From: Phycisphaerae bacterium
GTDB taxonomy: Bacteria > Planctomycetota > Phycisphaerae > Sedimentisphaerales > Anaerobacaceae
Direction: 5' to 3'
Length of the DNA stretch: 64,000 nt
NCBI GenBank assembly: GCA_028714855.1
Contig: JAQTLP010000004.1
Location: 16,058-80,057, forward strand
The position numbers and the translations under genes are program-made. Below are positions 1 to 8,489 of this stretch, in pieces. Below the pieces are notes generated by a model. The model did not search any database. It was not told the DNA's origin and was given only the letters and a program-made list of their open reading frames with translations. Numbering within the stretch: the first letter of the stretch is position 1; the number at the start of each line of letters is the position of its first letter.

Positions 1-81
1 TGAACGCGGTTTGGGTAGAATTAGGGGGCAATTCAAAATCTAAAAATAAAAGGTAAAATAGGTGGCTGAGCCGAGATTCAC

Positions 82-615
82 TTGAGTAATGTAAAGGACT
101 CATCAGAGCACGAATGGCACGAATTTGATTGGGGGCAGGCTCCTCGAATGCCGATTGGCCCACATAATAAATTGAAACTATATGCTGATGCCTGTATACC
201 TCGCTGTATAATTGAAGAATTGAGAGCAGTGGGGCTACCTGTTGAGGCTGCAACGGAAATTGGTAATGCAACTCAGCCAGACGAAAACATACTCCAGCAG
301 GCCAAAAAGCTACACAAAATCCTTCTGACTATGGATAGAGATTTCTGGGACGACCGTAAACATCTACTGCAAAAGGGACCTGGTGTTATTTTTGTGGATA
401 TTCCACCTGATCAGGCAACAAAAGCCATTGACGGTCTTGCGAGATTTTACACGCTATTCGCAAAGCACTATCCACTTGATTGGTGGGAAAGCATGAAAGC
501 TCGAGTCACCGAGTCCGGATTTGTCCTAAAGTTTCATGCTTGGGAAGGAAAAATAAAAGAAGAGGAGTTTCGTCTAACGGACAATGGGAAACTTATAACT
601 CGTGCAATCAAATAG
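82..615 (+). CDS. DUF5615-family PIN-like protein
   Basis: This 177-residue protein resembles the DUF5615 (Mut7-C-like) PIN-fold group, putative Mg2+-dependent RNases that are often toxin components. What is visible: an N-terminal LYADACIP strand with the first acidic residue, a DENIL segment in the middle, and the hallmark LLTMDRDFWDD followed by GPGVIFVDI, which supply the remaining acidic positions. The reading frame opens with TTG at 82 and the first in-frame ATG is at 148 (Met23); the conserved fold begins at about residue 31, so the ATG start is possible. No good Shine-Dalgarno was seen for either. The usual DUF433 antitoxin partner is not visible in the 81 upstream bases, which are full of stops, so it is either absent or outside the window. 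The C-terminal 50 residues extend beyond the usual domain. Family assignment is fairly sure; function is inferred. Confidence 0.7.
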   Translation: MSNVKDSSEHEWHEFDWGQAPRMPIGPHNKLKLYADACIPRCIIEELRAVGLPVEAATEIGNATQPDENILQQAKKLHKILLTMDRDFWDDRKHLLQKGPGVIFVDIPPDQATKAIDGLARFYTLFAKHYPLDWWESMKARVTESGFVLKFHAWEGKIKEEEFRLTDNGKLITRAIK

Positions 616-636
616 ACCGAAGTTGGTTACATTTCC

Positions 637-918
637 TTATCTATTGCCTCGAGCACGTTCAGCCATCGCTCGAAAATAACGACTCCCTGATCTCATATTG
701 TATTGCTCCATCTTTTCAGCCGTTCTGTCAAGCATAGCAGCCGCTTTTTCATTGGGATAAAAAACTTCAGATCCCTCTTGCAGTACTATCGGGGCATTTG
801 AGAGAATCTTAGCATCTTCTTCGTTCTCACACTTAATCCAAATGCCTCTGTCATTCTTTACTTCCCATGTACCGTCATCAGATTGCCTTAACGGCAAGGG
901 TTCTACTTTCTTGGTCAT
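637..918 (-). CDS. Small conserved-looking hypothetical protein (93 aa)
   Basis: Unrecognised soluble protein. The frame can be opened further upstream, but the ATG at 918 is preceded by a textbook AAGGAGG with five bases spacing, so that start is preferred; it gives 93 residues beginning MTKKVEPLPL. The sequence has a WEVKNDRGIWIKCENEEDAKIL stretch suggesting a small beta-rich domain, then a helical, charged C-terminus ending RAMAERARGNR. There is no signal peptide or membrane segment. It lies 13 bases downstream of the small membrane protein at 932-1177 on the same strand and is convergent with the PIN-like gene. The strong ribosome site supports real translation; no function can be assigned. 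Confidence 0.6.
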   Translation of the reverse strand: MTKKVEPLPLRQSDDGTWEVKNDRGIWIKCENEEDAKILSNAPIVLQEGSEVFYPNEKAAAMLDRTAEKMEQYNMRSGSRYFRAMAERARGNR

Positions 919-931
919 GTTTACCTCCTTA

Positions 932-1177
932 TCAAGTATCTTTCTCCGAACTGACATTTTTTGATCCTTTGATTGAATATATAGCACCGGCTGTCAGGAC
1001 AAATACAATAATCCACTGGATTGTCAAATGAGCTAAGGCAAGATCTGGTGGGTCCGTAGATAGCAAAAAATCATAAGAAACGTCTCCAAAACGAGAAGAA
1101 GAATTAGGGGGAAATAAACCCATTAGGACAAAAATACTTATCCCGACCCACATAATTATTTTCTGTTTTTTATTCAT
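932..1177 (-). CDS. Small two-helix membrane protein (81 aa)
   Basis: Hypothetical membrane protein. The start at 1177 is chosen over an in-frame ATG at 1201 because AGAGGA stands four bases before it. Residues 2-6 are basic (NKKQK), then an apolar helix IIMWVGISIFVLMGLF (about 7-22) is followed by a polar loop and a second helix LTIQWIIVFVLTAGAIYSI (about 51-69), ending in a short charged tail. Proteins with this KKQK-helix-FPP pattern are, to my recollection, common unannotated small proteins in related metagenomic genomes, but I cannot verify this here. It sits between the HNH gene and the 93-residue gene, all on the minus strand, probably co-transcribed. Function unknown. Confidence 0.6.
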   Translation of the reverse strand: MNKKQKIIMWVGISIFVLMGLFPPNSSSRFGDVSYDFLLSTDPPDLALAHLTIQWIIVFVLTAGAIYSIKGSKNVSSEKDT

Positions 1178-1212
1178 GTTTTCCTCTGATGGGTTCTTCA
1201 ATATAAATACGA

Positions 1213-1761
1213 CTACCAGAAGATTTGGTTATGGAGTTGACGATGCCATTCAGCACTAGTTCTCATTAGATTTTTCCGCCGATTGTCCAGTGGGTTATTA
1301 TTCTTGTGGTGAACATGGTACCCTTTAACATATTTTAATCCTTTGACTAACCGGTGCATTGAAACCCTTTCGCTCCAGCAATCTTTCGTAATAGCATAGC
1401 CATTCTTATCTTTGTACCAACTATATTGGTTAATTTGATCGTAATCTCTGTTTTCTACAATTGCGTAACCACCATTCTCTAATGGGATGTAGCGTGGTTC
1501 AAAAGGATTTCGCTGGATATCTCTTTGTCTCTCCCAAAATACTTTGAGTTCTTTGGCATGACAGCTTTCACAGATACGTCTTGTGTAGTGCCCAAAATCA
1601 GTTACAAAAACCCATTTTTCGTATCCACACTTAGGACATTTTGATGGTGCTTGTTGCTGTCTTATTAAGTTGCCCGTTTTATTCTCTTTTATATCGTAGG
1701 CTATTTTGAATGCGAGAATATACGAAAGAATTATGGTCGCAATTATTATTAGTGGCATCAT
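1213..1761 (-). CDS. Membrane-anchored zinc-ribbon HNH endonuclease
   Basis: This 182-residue protein joins three parts. Residues 2-24 form a hydrophobic helix. Residues 42-67 carry CPKC and CESC pairs, a likely zinc ribbon. Residues 91-182 match phage-type HNH homing endonucleases: an IPLENGGYAIVENRDYDQI segment, a YSWYKDKNGYA turn, MHRLVKG, and the core HVHHKNNNPLDNRRKNL with the histidines and asparagines of the HNH metal site. HNH enzymes cut DNA with one divalent metal ion. An AAAAGGA ribosome site precedes the paired ATG codons. A membrane helix on an HNH nuclease is unusual: homing nucleases are cytoplasmic. It could act on incoming DNA at the membrane, or the helix may be a pilot of unknown use. 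Family call is firm; role is open. Confidence 0.82.
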   Translation of the reverse strand: MMPLIIIATIILSYILAFKIAYDIKENKTGNLIRQQQAPSKCPKCGYEKWVFVTDFGHYTRRICESCHAKELKVFWERQRDIQRNPFEPRYIPLENGGYAIVENRDYDQINQYSWYKDKNGYAITKDCWSERVSMHRLVKGLKYVKGYHVHHKNNNPLDNRRKNLMRTSAEWHRQLHNQIFW

Positions 1762-2187
1762 TTAATTATCCTTTTAATAGGAACACATTTTCCTTTTTGG
1801 CCACTTAATCAGATGTCTATTCAAAATAAAAACCTACAAATCTACGTTGACTAAAAATAAAAGTAAAATTCGTCACATAACTTATTAAAATGTGGATTTC
1901 CCGCAATGGTTATATCGTCTGGAAACAAAGACTGCTTAAGAAGCCAAAGGCCGATAAATTGAAAAATAGGTTTGTCGGGGCAGGACAGTCGCCGTGGCGG
2001 CGACTGCTAAACAAGATTCAGCGTAAAGTTAATAGACCCACCGGATAAACCGGTGGGCTTTAGGATTAAGTGGATAGGTCCGCACCCTACTTTTTACTGG
2101 CAGGGGGGCGGGAACTGCATATAATAGTCGAATTATCTAACCCGCCTCGCCGCGGGCGAGTCGTGGCGGGCAGGAGAATTTGGGATT
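1762..2187. other. Intergenic region with three palindromes before the malic enzyme gene
   Basis: No gene is supported here; short open frames lack family features. The right half is unusually rich in inverted repeats: a perfect 8-bp stem at 1986-2006 (CAGTCGCC / GGCGACTG), a perfect 8-bp stem at 2037-2057 (CCCACCGG / CCGGTGGG, loop ATAAA), and a nested GC palindrome at 2141-2170. The last overlaps the leader of the next gene. The second resembles dispersed palindromes of the REP type, though that is inference. The left part, 1762-1980, is AT-rich and featureless apart from being the upstream region of the minus-strand HNH gene. Confidence 0.55.
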
Positions 2188-3537
2188 ATGAAATACGACG
2201 AAAAAGACCTCTTAGCCAAAGCAGCAAAACCTCAGGAAATAGCTTCGGAGCTTCATTCATATTACAGGGGCAAAATAGCTGTAACGGCCAAGTGCCGCAT
2301 GAGAGACATGCATGATTTCGATATATGGTACACGCCTGGTGTCGCATCTCCATGCAGGGATATTGTCAGCAATCCTGAAAAAGTTTACGAGCTAACTAAT
2401 AAATGGAACACCGTCGCCGTTGTCAGTGACGGCACGCGCGTGCTGGGCCTCGGAGATATAGGGCCTGCGGCGGCTCTTCCTGTTATGGAAGGAAAAGCCC
2501 TGATTTACAAGTATCTCGGCGGCGTCGATGCGTTTCCGATATGCCTTGATACGAAAGACCCTGATAAATTTATAGAGATTGTCTTGGCACTGCATCCTTC
2601 CTTCGGAGGGATTAATCTCGAAGACATAGCGCAGCCCAAATGTTTTTACATACTAGACAGATTGAGGAAAGAAAGCCCGATACCGGTATGGCACGACGAC
2701 CAGCAGGGGACAGCGACGGTTACACTCGCCGGTCTTATCAATGCTTTGAAGGTAGTCGGCAAGAATATCAAGGATGTAAAAATCGTTTTTATGGGCGCTG
2801 GCGCAGCGAATATAAGGATTGCAGACCTTATTTTTCAGTTCGGCGCCGATGCGAAAAAATGCATTATGTATGACAGCAAAGGCCCGCTTTGCAAAAGCCG
2901 GACAGACATAATGGATGACCCTTCTCTGAAGGAGAAAGCAAATATCTGCCGGATTACCAACGAGTCCGGCTTCGAAGGCCCAATCGCCGAAGCGTTGAAA
3001 GGGGCGGACGTGCTGATTTCGCTTTCAAAGCCCGGCCCTAAAACCATTCAAAAAAAATGGATATCAAAAATGGCAAAGGATTCAGTTGTCTTTACGTGCG
3101 CCAATCCGGTACCTGAGATTTGGCCCTGGGAGGCAAAAGAGGCCGGCGCAAGGATAGTCGCGACCGGCCGCAGCGATTTTCCGAATCAGGTGAATAACTC
3201 GCTCGGTTTTCCGGGAATCTTCAGGGGAGCTCTTGACGTAAGGGCCAAAACAATAACCGATGAAATGTGCATCGAGGCGGCAAGAGAATTGGCAAAAACC
3301 GCTGAGGATAAAGGACTAAGTGAAGATTATATAATTCCCTCTATGGATGAATGGGAAGTGTTTCCTCGCGAGGCCGCTGCCGTCGCAGCGAAGGCAATTG
3401 AGCAGGGAATAGCTCAAATAGTTTTACCGCGGACAGAATTGTATAAACAAGCTGAAGCAATCATAAAGACAGCAAGAGAGCAAACCCGACTGCTGATGAA
3501 AGAAGGATTCATAGCAAAGCCGGATAAAGAATTTTAG
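2188..3537 (+). CDS. Malic enzyme (malate dehydrogenase, oxaloacetate-decarboxylating)
   Basis: Converts malate to pyruvate and CO2 with reduction of NAD(P). At 449 residues it is the short form, with no phosphotransacetylase-like tail. Visible motifs: [12 protein letters not shown] (the conserved YTPxVA block with catalytic Tyr), [15 protein letters not shown], the catalytic-Lys region [10 protein letters not shown], metal-binding [18 protein letters not shown], and a Rossmann segment [14 protein letters not shown], where the usual GAGAAG is GAGAAN. The ATG at 2188 has AGGAGA ten bases upstream. Coenzyme choice cannot be read reliably. It stands alone between a palindrome-rich leader and the V-ATPase promoter. 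In an anaerobe with PFOR nearby it would supply pyruvate or NADPH. Identification is sure; regulation is not visible. Confidence 0.93.
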   Translation: MKYDEKDLLAKAAKPQEIASELHSYYRGKIAVTAKCRMRDMHDFDIWYTPGVASPCRDIVSNPEKVYELTNKWNTVAVVSDGTRVLGLGDIGPAAALPVMEGKALIYKYLGGVDAFPICLDTKDPDKFIEIVLALHPSFGGINLEDIAQPKCFYILDRLRKESPIPVWHDDQQGTATVTLAGLINALKVVGKNIKDVKIVFMGAGAANIRIADLIFQFGADAKKCIMYDSKGPLCKSRTDIMDDPSLKEKANICRITNESGFEGPIAEALKGADVLISLSKPGPKTIQKKWISKMAKDSVVFTCANPVPEIWPWEAKEAGARIVATGRSDFPNQVNNSLGFPGIFRGALDVRAKTITDEMCIEAARELAKTAEDKGLSEDYIIPSMDEWEVFPREAAAVAAKAIEQGIAQIVLPRTELYKQAEAIIKTAREQTRLLMKEGFIAKPDKEF

Positions 3538-3573
3538 CTCTTTTCCCACCAAAATTTTGATACTCGATGTTTG

Positions 3574-3602
3574 TTGAATTTTAGCCGGCAATTTCGTATT
3601 AT
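3574..3602 (+). promoter_or_regulatory. Sigma-70-type promoter of the V-ATPase operon
   Basis: TTGAAT at 3574-3579 and TATTAT at 3597-3602 are separated by exactly 17 bases. Transcription would begin near 3609, leaving a leader of about 38 bases before the first ATPase gene at 3647, with AGGGGC as a modest ribosome site. Pattern match only. Confidence 0.6.
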
Positions 3603-3646
3603 GAGCCGCTTATTGTTGAAACTGCGTTTGAATTGCAGGGGCTTAA

Positions 3647-3952
3647 ATGGAACTGATAAGGAAGATAAAAGAAGCTGAAGCAGAATCGCAGCGGATAATA
3701 GAGCGTGCTAAAGCAGGCGCGGTCGAGTCAGCTCAAAAGGCCAAACAAGCCGGGCAGCAGGCTCTTGAACAGGCCGAGCGAGACAGGAAAAAGGCGATAG
3801 AATCCGCCGTCGCCGCCGGACAAAAACAAGGTCAGGCCGAAGCTGCGGAGCTTAAAGTCAAAGGACAGCAGCAGCGGAAACAGTTGCGGGCCAAAGCAAA
3901 AACGCGAATGGACGCCGCGGTCAAATCGGTAATGGAATATCTCGAGAAGTAG
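3647..3952 (+). CDS. V-type ATPase peripheral-stalk subunit G/H
   Basis: First gene of the V-ATPase operon. The 101-residue product is almost wholly helical and highly charged, with Ala/Gln/Lys/Glu in a right-handed coiled-coil-like pattern and no membrane segment. This is typical of the stalk subunit called H in archaea and NtpF in Enterococcus hirae, which pairs with subunit E to form the stator linking subunit I to the A3B3 head. Position ahead of subunit I, separated by two bases, supports the call. Low-complexity coiled coils match poorly by homology, so the assignment leans on context. The C-terminal RMDAAVKSVMEYLEK is the likely E-interacting end. Confidence 0.85.
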   Translation: MELIRKIKEAEAESQRIIERAKAGAVESAQKAKQAGQQALEQAERDRKKAIESAVAAGQKQGQAEAAELKVKGQQQRKQLRAKAKTRMDAAVKSVMEYLEK

Positions 3953-3954
3953 CG

Positions 3955-5940
3955 ATGGCTATAGTTCAAATGGCCAAATTTATGATTGTAAGCCACCGCG
4001 GCGAAGCGGGCCGGCTGCTGGAAGCACTTCAGCAGGCGGGGATTTGCCAGATACTCAATGCCGATGCCGCCGCTATCAGCAAAGAGATGAAAGACCTCGA
4101 GCGGGGCGGGGAAAAACCAAGAGATATAGAAGAAACACTTGGTCAGCTTGCCAGAGGCGTCGATTTTTTGAAGCCATACAGCAAACCGGCGAGAGGGCTG
4201 TCTGCGATATTAGCACCCAGGACGGTCGTGGACAAACGCACTTACGAGCAGGTAACGACCGATGAGGCGATTCTGCAAGTTGCCGAACAATGCAGCCGGA
4301 CTAAATCGGCGATTGAGAAGCTTAAATCAGAAATTGATAATCTTAACTCGCATCTGGCGGAGCTTAGACCATGGGAGGGACTGGACGTCATAATCGGGGA
4401 ACTCGGTCAGCTCAAACGGACCAGATGCTGGCTGGGTTTTGTTCCCGTCCAGCGTTTCGAGCAGCTTAAACAGGATTTGGTACAAGCCGGTGCGATAATT
4501 CAATCCGTTGGCCGGGCGGGGACTAAGAAAATCTGTGTGGTTGTTGCGCTCAAAGACGCAGAAGAGCAGACAGGCAAGTTGTTGCGCTCGGCTGAATTCG
4601 ACCAGGCCGAACTCAATGGCGTAACAGGGACCGTAGCCGAGGCAATGAGTGAAACCACAGGCAGGCTCAAAAAGGCCGAAGAGGCCCTTGCTGGTCACCG
4701 GATACAAGCCGAATCGCTTACTAAACATCTTTTGAAGCTTGAGATTCTTTATGACTACTATTCGAACCTGCTGAACAGGGAACAGACCGAAAAGTCGGCC
4801 CCGGCGACTAAACAAACGATTATTTTGGAGGGTTGGGTCAGGCGGAAAGACTTCTCCCTGCTCGAAAAAATCGTCGGCCGTTTCTCGGCATCGAGCTTAC
4901 ATAAAATTGCCCCGGCCGAAGATGAGCAAATACCAGTCGAGATAGAAAATACCAATGTCATAAGGCCCTTCGAGGCGATAACCCGGCTGTATGGGATGCC
5001 GCAGCATTTCAATATCGACCCGACCGTCTTTTTGGCGCCGTTTTTTATTGTGTTTTTCGCGATGTGCCTGGCCGACACCGGATATGGGCTTTTAATGGTG
5101 GCAATTGTGGGTTGGATTATAGTGAAAATGCAGGGCGACAAAAAACTGCTTTGGATGCTGGGCATTTGTGGTATTTCCACGATGATATTCGGGGCGATGA
5201 CGGGCGGATGGTTCGGGGACGCGATTCCGCAGTTCATACCGGCCCTAAAACCTTTAAGAGAAAAATTAATGCTTTTCGACCCGTTGTCGAACCCCGTTCC
5301 CTTTTTAGTGCTTTCCATCGGGTTTGGCTACTTCCAGATAAACTTCGGTATAGTGATAGCGATGGTGCATGATTTGAAACGCAGGGATTTTGTAGCCGCG
5401 GCATGCGACCGGCTGACGTGGCTGGTGATGCTCAACTCGCTGGTATTATTCGGGGCCGGCAAATTCAGCCTGATTGACAGCCATATCGGCGGGATATTCG
5501 GCTGGATAGCGATTGTGCCCGCAGTTGCAATCCTGCTTTTCAGCCATCGCCAGGGCGGCTGGGGCGAGCGCCTCGGAATGGGTTTTTACAACGTCTTCAG
5601 CTCCGTGTTTTACCTTGGCGATGTTCTCAGTTACCTGCGGCTGATGGCGCTTGGTATGACTGGTGCTGGCTTGGCAATGGCGGTAAACATTATCGCCAAG
5701 CTCGTGATGCATATACCTTACGGCATAGGGATAATACTGATGATACTGATATTGGTGGGCGGGCATTTGTTCAACCTGGGTATGTCGGCGCTGGGTGCGT
5801 TTGTTCACACGCTGCGGTTGCAGTATGTGGAATTTTTCCCGAAATTTATCATCGGCGGCGGCAGAAGTTTCGAGCCGCTGAACAAACAATATAAACATAT
5901 TTATATAGCAGGTGACGAAAAAGCGATTTTGAAAGATTAG
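3955..5940 (+). CDS. ntpI: V-type ATPase subunit I (membrane stator)
   Basis: The 661-residue membrane subunit I/a provides the half-channels for ion flow. Residues 1 to about 330 form the cytoplasmic arm with coiled-coil hairpins; the remainder holds about seven membrane helices starting at FLAPFFIVFFAMCLADTGYG. The conserved arginines that face the rotor carboxylate are present: Arg562 in YLRLMALG and Arg621 in VHTLRLQYVEFF, matching the two essential arginines known in E. hirae NtpI. The ATG lies two bases after the stop of the stalk gene, so translation is probably coupled. Length is normal for the bacterial/archaeal family. Confidence 0.95.
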   Translation: MAIVQMAKFMIVSHRGEAGRLLEALQQAGICQILNADAAAISKEMKDLERGGEKPRDIEETLGQLARGVDFLKPYSKPARGLSAILAPRTVVDKRTYEQVTTDEAILQVAEQCSRTKSAIEKLKSEIDNLNSHLAELRPWEGLDVIIGELGQLKRTRCWLGFVPVQRFEQLKQDLVQAGAIIQSVGRAGTKKICVVVALKDAEEQTGKLLRSAEFDQAELNGVTGTVAEAMSETTGRLKKAEEALAGHRIQAESLTKHLLKLEILYDYYSNLLNREQTEKSAPATKQTIILEGWVRRKDFSLLEKIVGRFSASSLHKIAPAEDEQIPVEIENTNVIRPFEAITRLYGMPQHFNIDPTVFLAPFFIVFFAMCLADTGYGLLMVAIVGWIIVKMQGDKKLLWMLGICGISTMIFGAMTGGWFGDAIPQFIPALKPLREKLMLFDPLSNPVPFLVLSIGFGYFQINFGIVIAMVHDLKRRDFVAAACDRLTWLVMLNSLVLFGAGKFSLIDSHIGGIFGWIAIVPAVAILLFSHRQGGWGERLGMGFYNVFSSVFYLGDVLSYLRLMALGMTGAGLAMAVNIIAKLVMHIPYGIGIILMILILVGGHLFNLGMSALGAFVHTLRLQYVEFFPKFIIGGGRSFEPLNKQYKHIYIAGDEKAILKD

Positions 5941-5956
5941 AGACAAAGGTTTTTGA

Positions 5957-6484
<528 letters not shown>

Positions 6485-6511
6485 TAAACAAATTATTCGG
6501 CGGGTAAAAAT

Positions 6512-7093
6512 ATGGATGGTGATCAGGTAATAGAAAAAATATTGTCGGACGCGAAAACCGAGGCGGACAAAATAAAAAAAGACGCCGAGGCAAAACTATC
6601 GCAGCAAAAGGCGGAAACTGACAAGCGTCTCGACGAATACCGCAAACAAACCGATGCCCTTGCCCAAAAGGCCGGCGAAGATGCCAGACAGCGGGTGTTG
6701 TCCGCCGCTCGGATGGAGCTGGCAAAGGAAAATCTCGCCGACAAGGCAAAGCTGCTCGATGAGGTCTTCACTGTGGCGCAGCAGCAGTTAAAGAAATTGG
6801 CCGATGACAAATACCAAAAGCTGATGGCCAATCTGATGGCAGGCGCCGTTGAGACCGGCGACGAAGAAGTGGTAATCGATAACAGCGAGAAACGCATCGA
6901 CCAGTCGCTGGTAGACAAAGTGAATAGTCAGAAAAAATCGAGCCTTAAACTCGCAGAGCATAAAGAAAATATCGGCGGCGGCTTTATCCTTAAGCGCGGC
7001 AAGATTAAAAACAACCTCTCGATCGGTGTCCTTCTGGGGCAGGCGAGGGAGCAGATGGAGATAGAGCTGGCAGAGGAACTTTTTGCCGAGTGA
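6512..7093 (+). CDS. ntpE: V-type ATPase subunit E (peripheral stalk)
   Basis: 193-residue stator subunit. The first 110 residues are a long charged helix (KTEADKIKKDAEAKL and following) that should coil with the G/H subunit; the C-terminal part, from about residue 110, contains the EEVVIDNSEKRID and GGFILKRGKIKNNLS segments typical of the globular head-binding domain, ending near ELAEELF. It sits between K and C in the usual order I-K-E-C-F-A-B-D. The start at 6512 follows a GGCGGG-type site. The assignment is well supported by order and by the C-terminal domain. Confidence 0.92.
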   Translation: MDGDQVIEKILSDAKTEADKIKKDAEAKLSQQKAETDKRLDEYRKQTDALAQKAGEDARQRVLSAARMELAKENLADKAKLLDEVFTVAQQQLKKLADDKYQKLMANLMAGAVETGDEEVVIDNSEKRIDQSLVDKVNSQKKSSLKLAEHKENIGGGFILKRGKIKNNLSIGVLLGQAREQMEIELAEELFAE

Positions 7094-7099
7094 TAAAAA

Positions 7100-8134
7100 A
7101 TGGACGTTTTGGAACAACAAACAGAAATAGATTTCGGCCGGTACCCGCCTGTAGGCGATGAAGACTGGCAGTATGCTTTTGAGACGGCTGAGGTGCGTGC
7201 GCTTGAGACGGTGATGCTGCCGAGGTCGGTCCTCGTAGATATGGCTAACGCGGCCGGTTTCGAACAGGCTGCAGGTTTGTTGGCAGGCGGCGAATATGCC
7301 TCGCCGCACGGCGGCAGACACTTTACCGATGTTGAGAAAACGCTGCTTCTTAGGAGGTCTGCTGTTAGAGAATTGTTTGGGCAGTTAATGATTGATAAGT
7401 CGGTTGTAGAGCTGTTCAGGGCTCGTGACGATTTTGCAAACCTGCGGTTGGCCCTGCGGAGAATGTTGACAGAAAAACCGCTGGGCACTGATTACAGCAG
7501 CGAAGGCAGCGTTTCGCCTCAAATTTTCGGGCAGGCCTTTGAAGAAGAAAACTACCAGCTTTTTCCCGATTATATGGCTGAAGCCGCAGAGCAGGCCGCT
7601 TTGGACTATTACCAGAATAAAGATATACGCCGGATTGATTACACAATCGACCGGCTCCAGGCGGAATACAATTTGAATAAAGCTCGCCCGCTGAAGAACG
7701 TTTTTCTGTCAGGGCTTATCAAAATGCAGATTGACTTGACCAATATTCGCACTCTTCTTCGCCTGAAATTCACCGAATCGCTGCAGCGTGACGTTTTTCT
7801 AAAAGGCGGCTTTGTTGAGCCGGAGCGATTCATACAGGGACTCGAGCTTGGCTACGAAGGGTTGGGGACGCTGTTTTTTGCGACATCTTACTATGAGGTT
7901 GTTGAATCGGGCGTTAGTTATCTCAAGTCGAATAAATCATTCCTGGGACTCGAACGGCGTTGTGAAGAACATCTGCTTGGCTTTTTGGAATCCACGCGGC
8001 AGATTACCGCCGGCCCTCAGCCGGTTATTGCCTATCTGCTGATGAAAGAAAATGAAATCCGCAATGTACGGCTGATATTAACAGCTAAAAAGAATTTCCT
8101 GGATACGAAACTGATTTTAGACCGTATCTCGTAA
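7100..8134 (+). CDS. ntpC: V-type ATPase subunit C (AC39 family)
   Basis: 344-residue subunit C/d, the funnel that joins the central shaft (D/F) to the rotor ring. The protein is helix-rich without membrane segments. Recognisable family blocks are the C-terminal VIAYLLMKENEIRNVRLILTAKK region, where the ENEIRNVR motif is nearly invariant, and repeated IRRIDYTIDRLQAEY-type helices. The start lies six bases after the stop of subunit E. The N-terminus (MDVLEQQTEIDFGRYPP) is divergent from most homologues but the spacing and length fit. Order in the operon is canonical. Confidence 0.93.
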   Translation: MDVLEQQTEIDFGRYPPVGDEDWQYAFETAEVRALETVMLPRSVLVDMANAAGFEQAAGLLAGGEYASPHGGRHFTDVEKTLLLRRSAVRELFGQLMIDKSVVELFRARDDFANLRLALRRMLTEKPLGTDYSSEGSVSPQIFGQAFEEENYQLFPDYMAEAAEQAALDYYQNKDIRRIDYTIDRLQAEYNLNKARPLKNVFLSGLIKMQIDLTNIRTLLRLKFTESLQRDVFLKGGFVEPERFIQGLELGYEGLGTLFFATSYYEVVESGVSYLKSNKSFLGLERRCEEHLLGFLESTRQITAGPQPVIAYLLMKENEIRNVRLILTAKKNFLDTKLILDRIS

Positions 8135-8150
8135 TACGAGTGATGAAATT

Positions 8151-8474
8151 ATGAAAGGTAATGTTGCAGTTTTAGGTGATGCAGATTTTGTGATGCCGTT
8201 CTCGGCGCTTGGGGTAGATACGTACCCTGTTGGCCAGACTGCCGAGCAAATGCGTGAAAGCGCCGACAAAATAGTTAGTGATAAATATGCTCTTGTTGTG
8301 GTTGCTGAAAATATAGCGCCGAAGGTCGAAGAAATCTTTGCAGCTTATCAGGGTGCCCCGACGCCCTGCATTGTTGTGGTACCGTTCACGACCGAACCGG
8401 CCGGCGTCGCAACGAGAACCCTTGGGAAAGCGATTAAAATGGCTGCGGGGATAAACATTTTACAGAACGATTAG
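8151..8474 (+). CDS. V-type ATPase subunit F
   Basis: 107-residue subunit F (named NtpG in E. hirae), a small Rossmann-like protein that binds subunit D to form the central shaft. The sequence opens with MKGNVAVLGDADFVMPFSALGVDTYPV, the usual glycine-turn start of the family, followed by YALVVVAENIA and a C-terminal helix with TRTLGKAIKMAAG. Length is typical. Spacing of 16 bases from the gene for C and 15 to that for A fits co-transcription. Confidence 0.92.
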   Translation: MKGNVAVLGDADFVMPFSALGVDTYPVGQTAEQMRESADKIVSDKYALVVVAENIAPKVEEIFAAYQGAPTPCIVVVPFTTEPAGVATRTLGKAIKMAAGINILQND

Positions 8475-8489
8475 GAAAAGGTTTTCATA

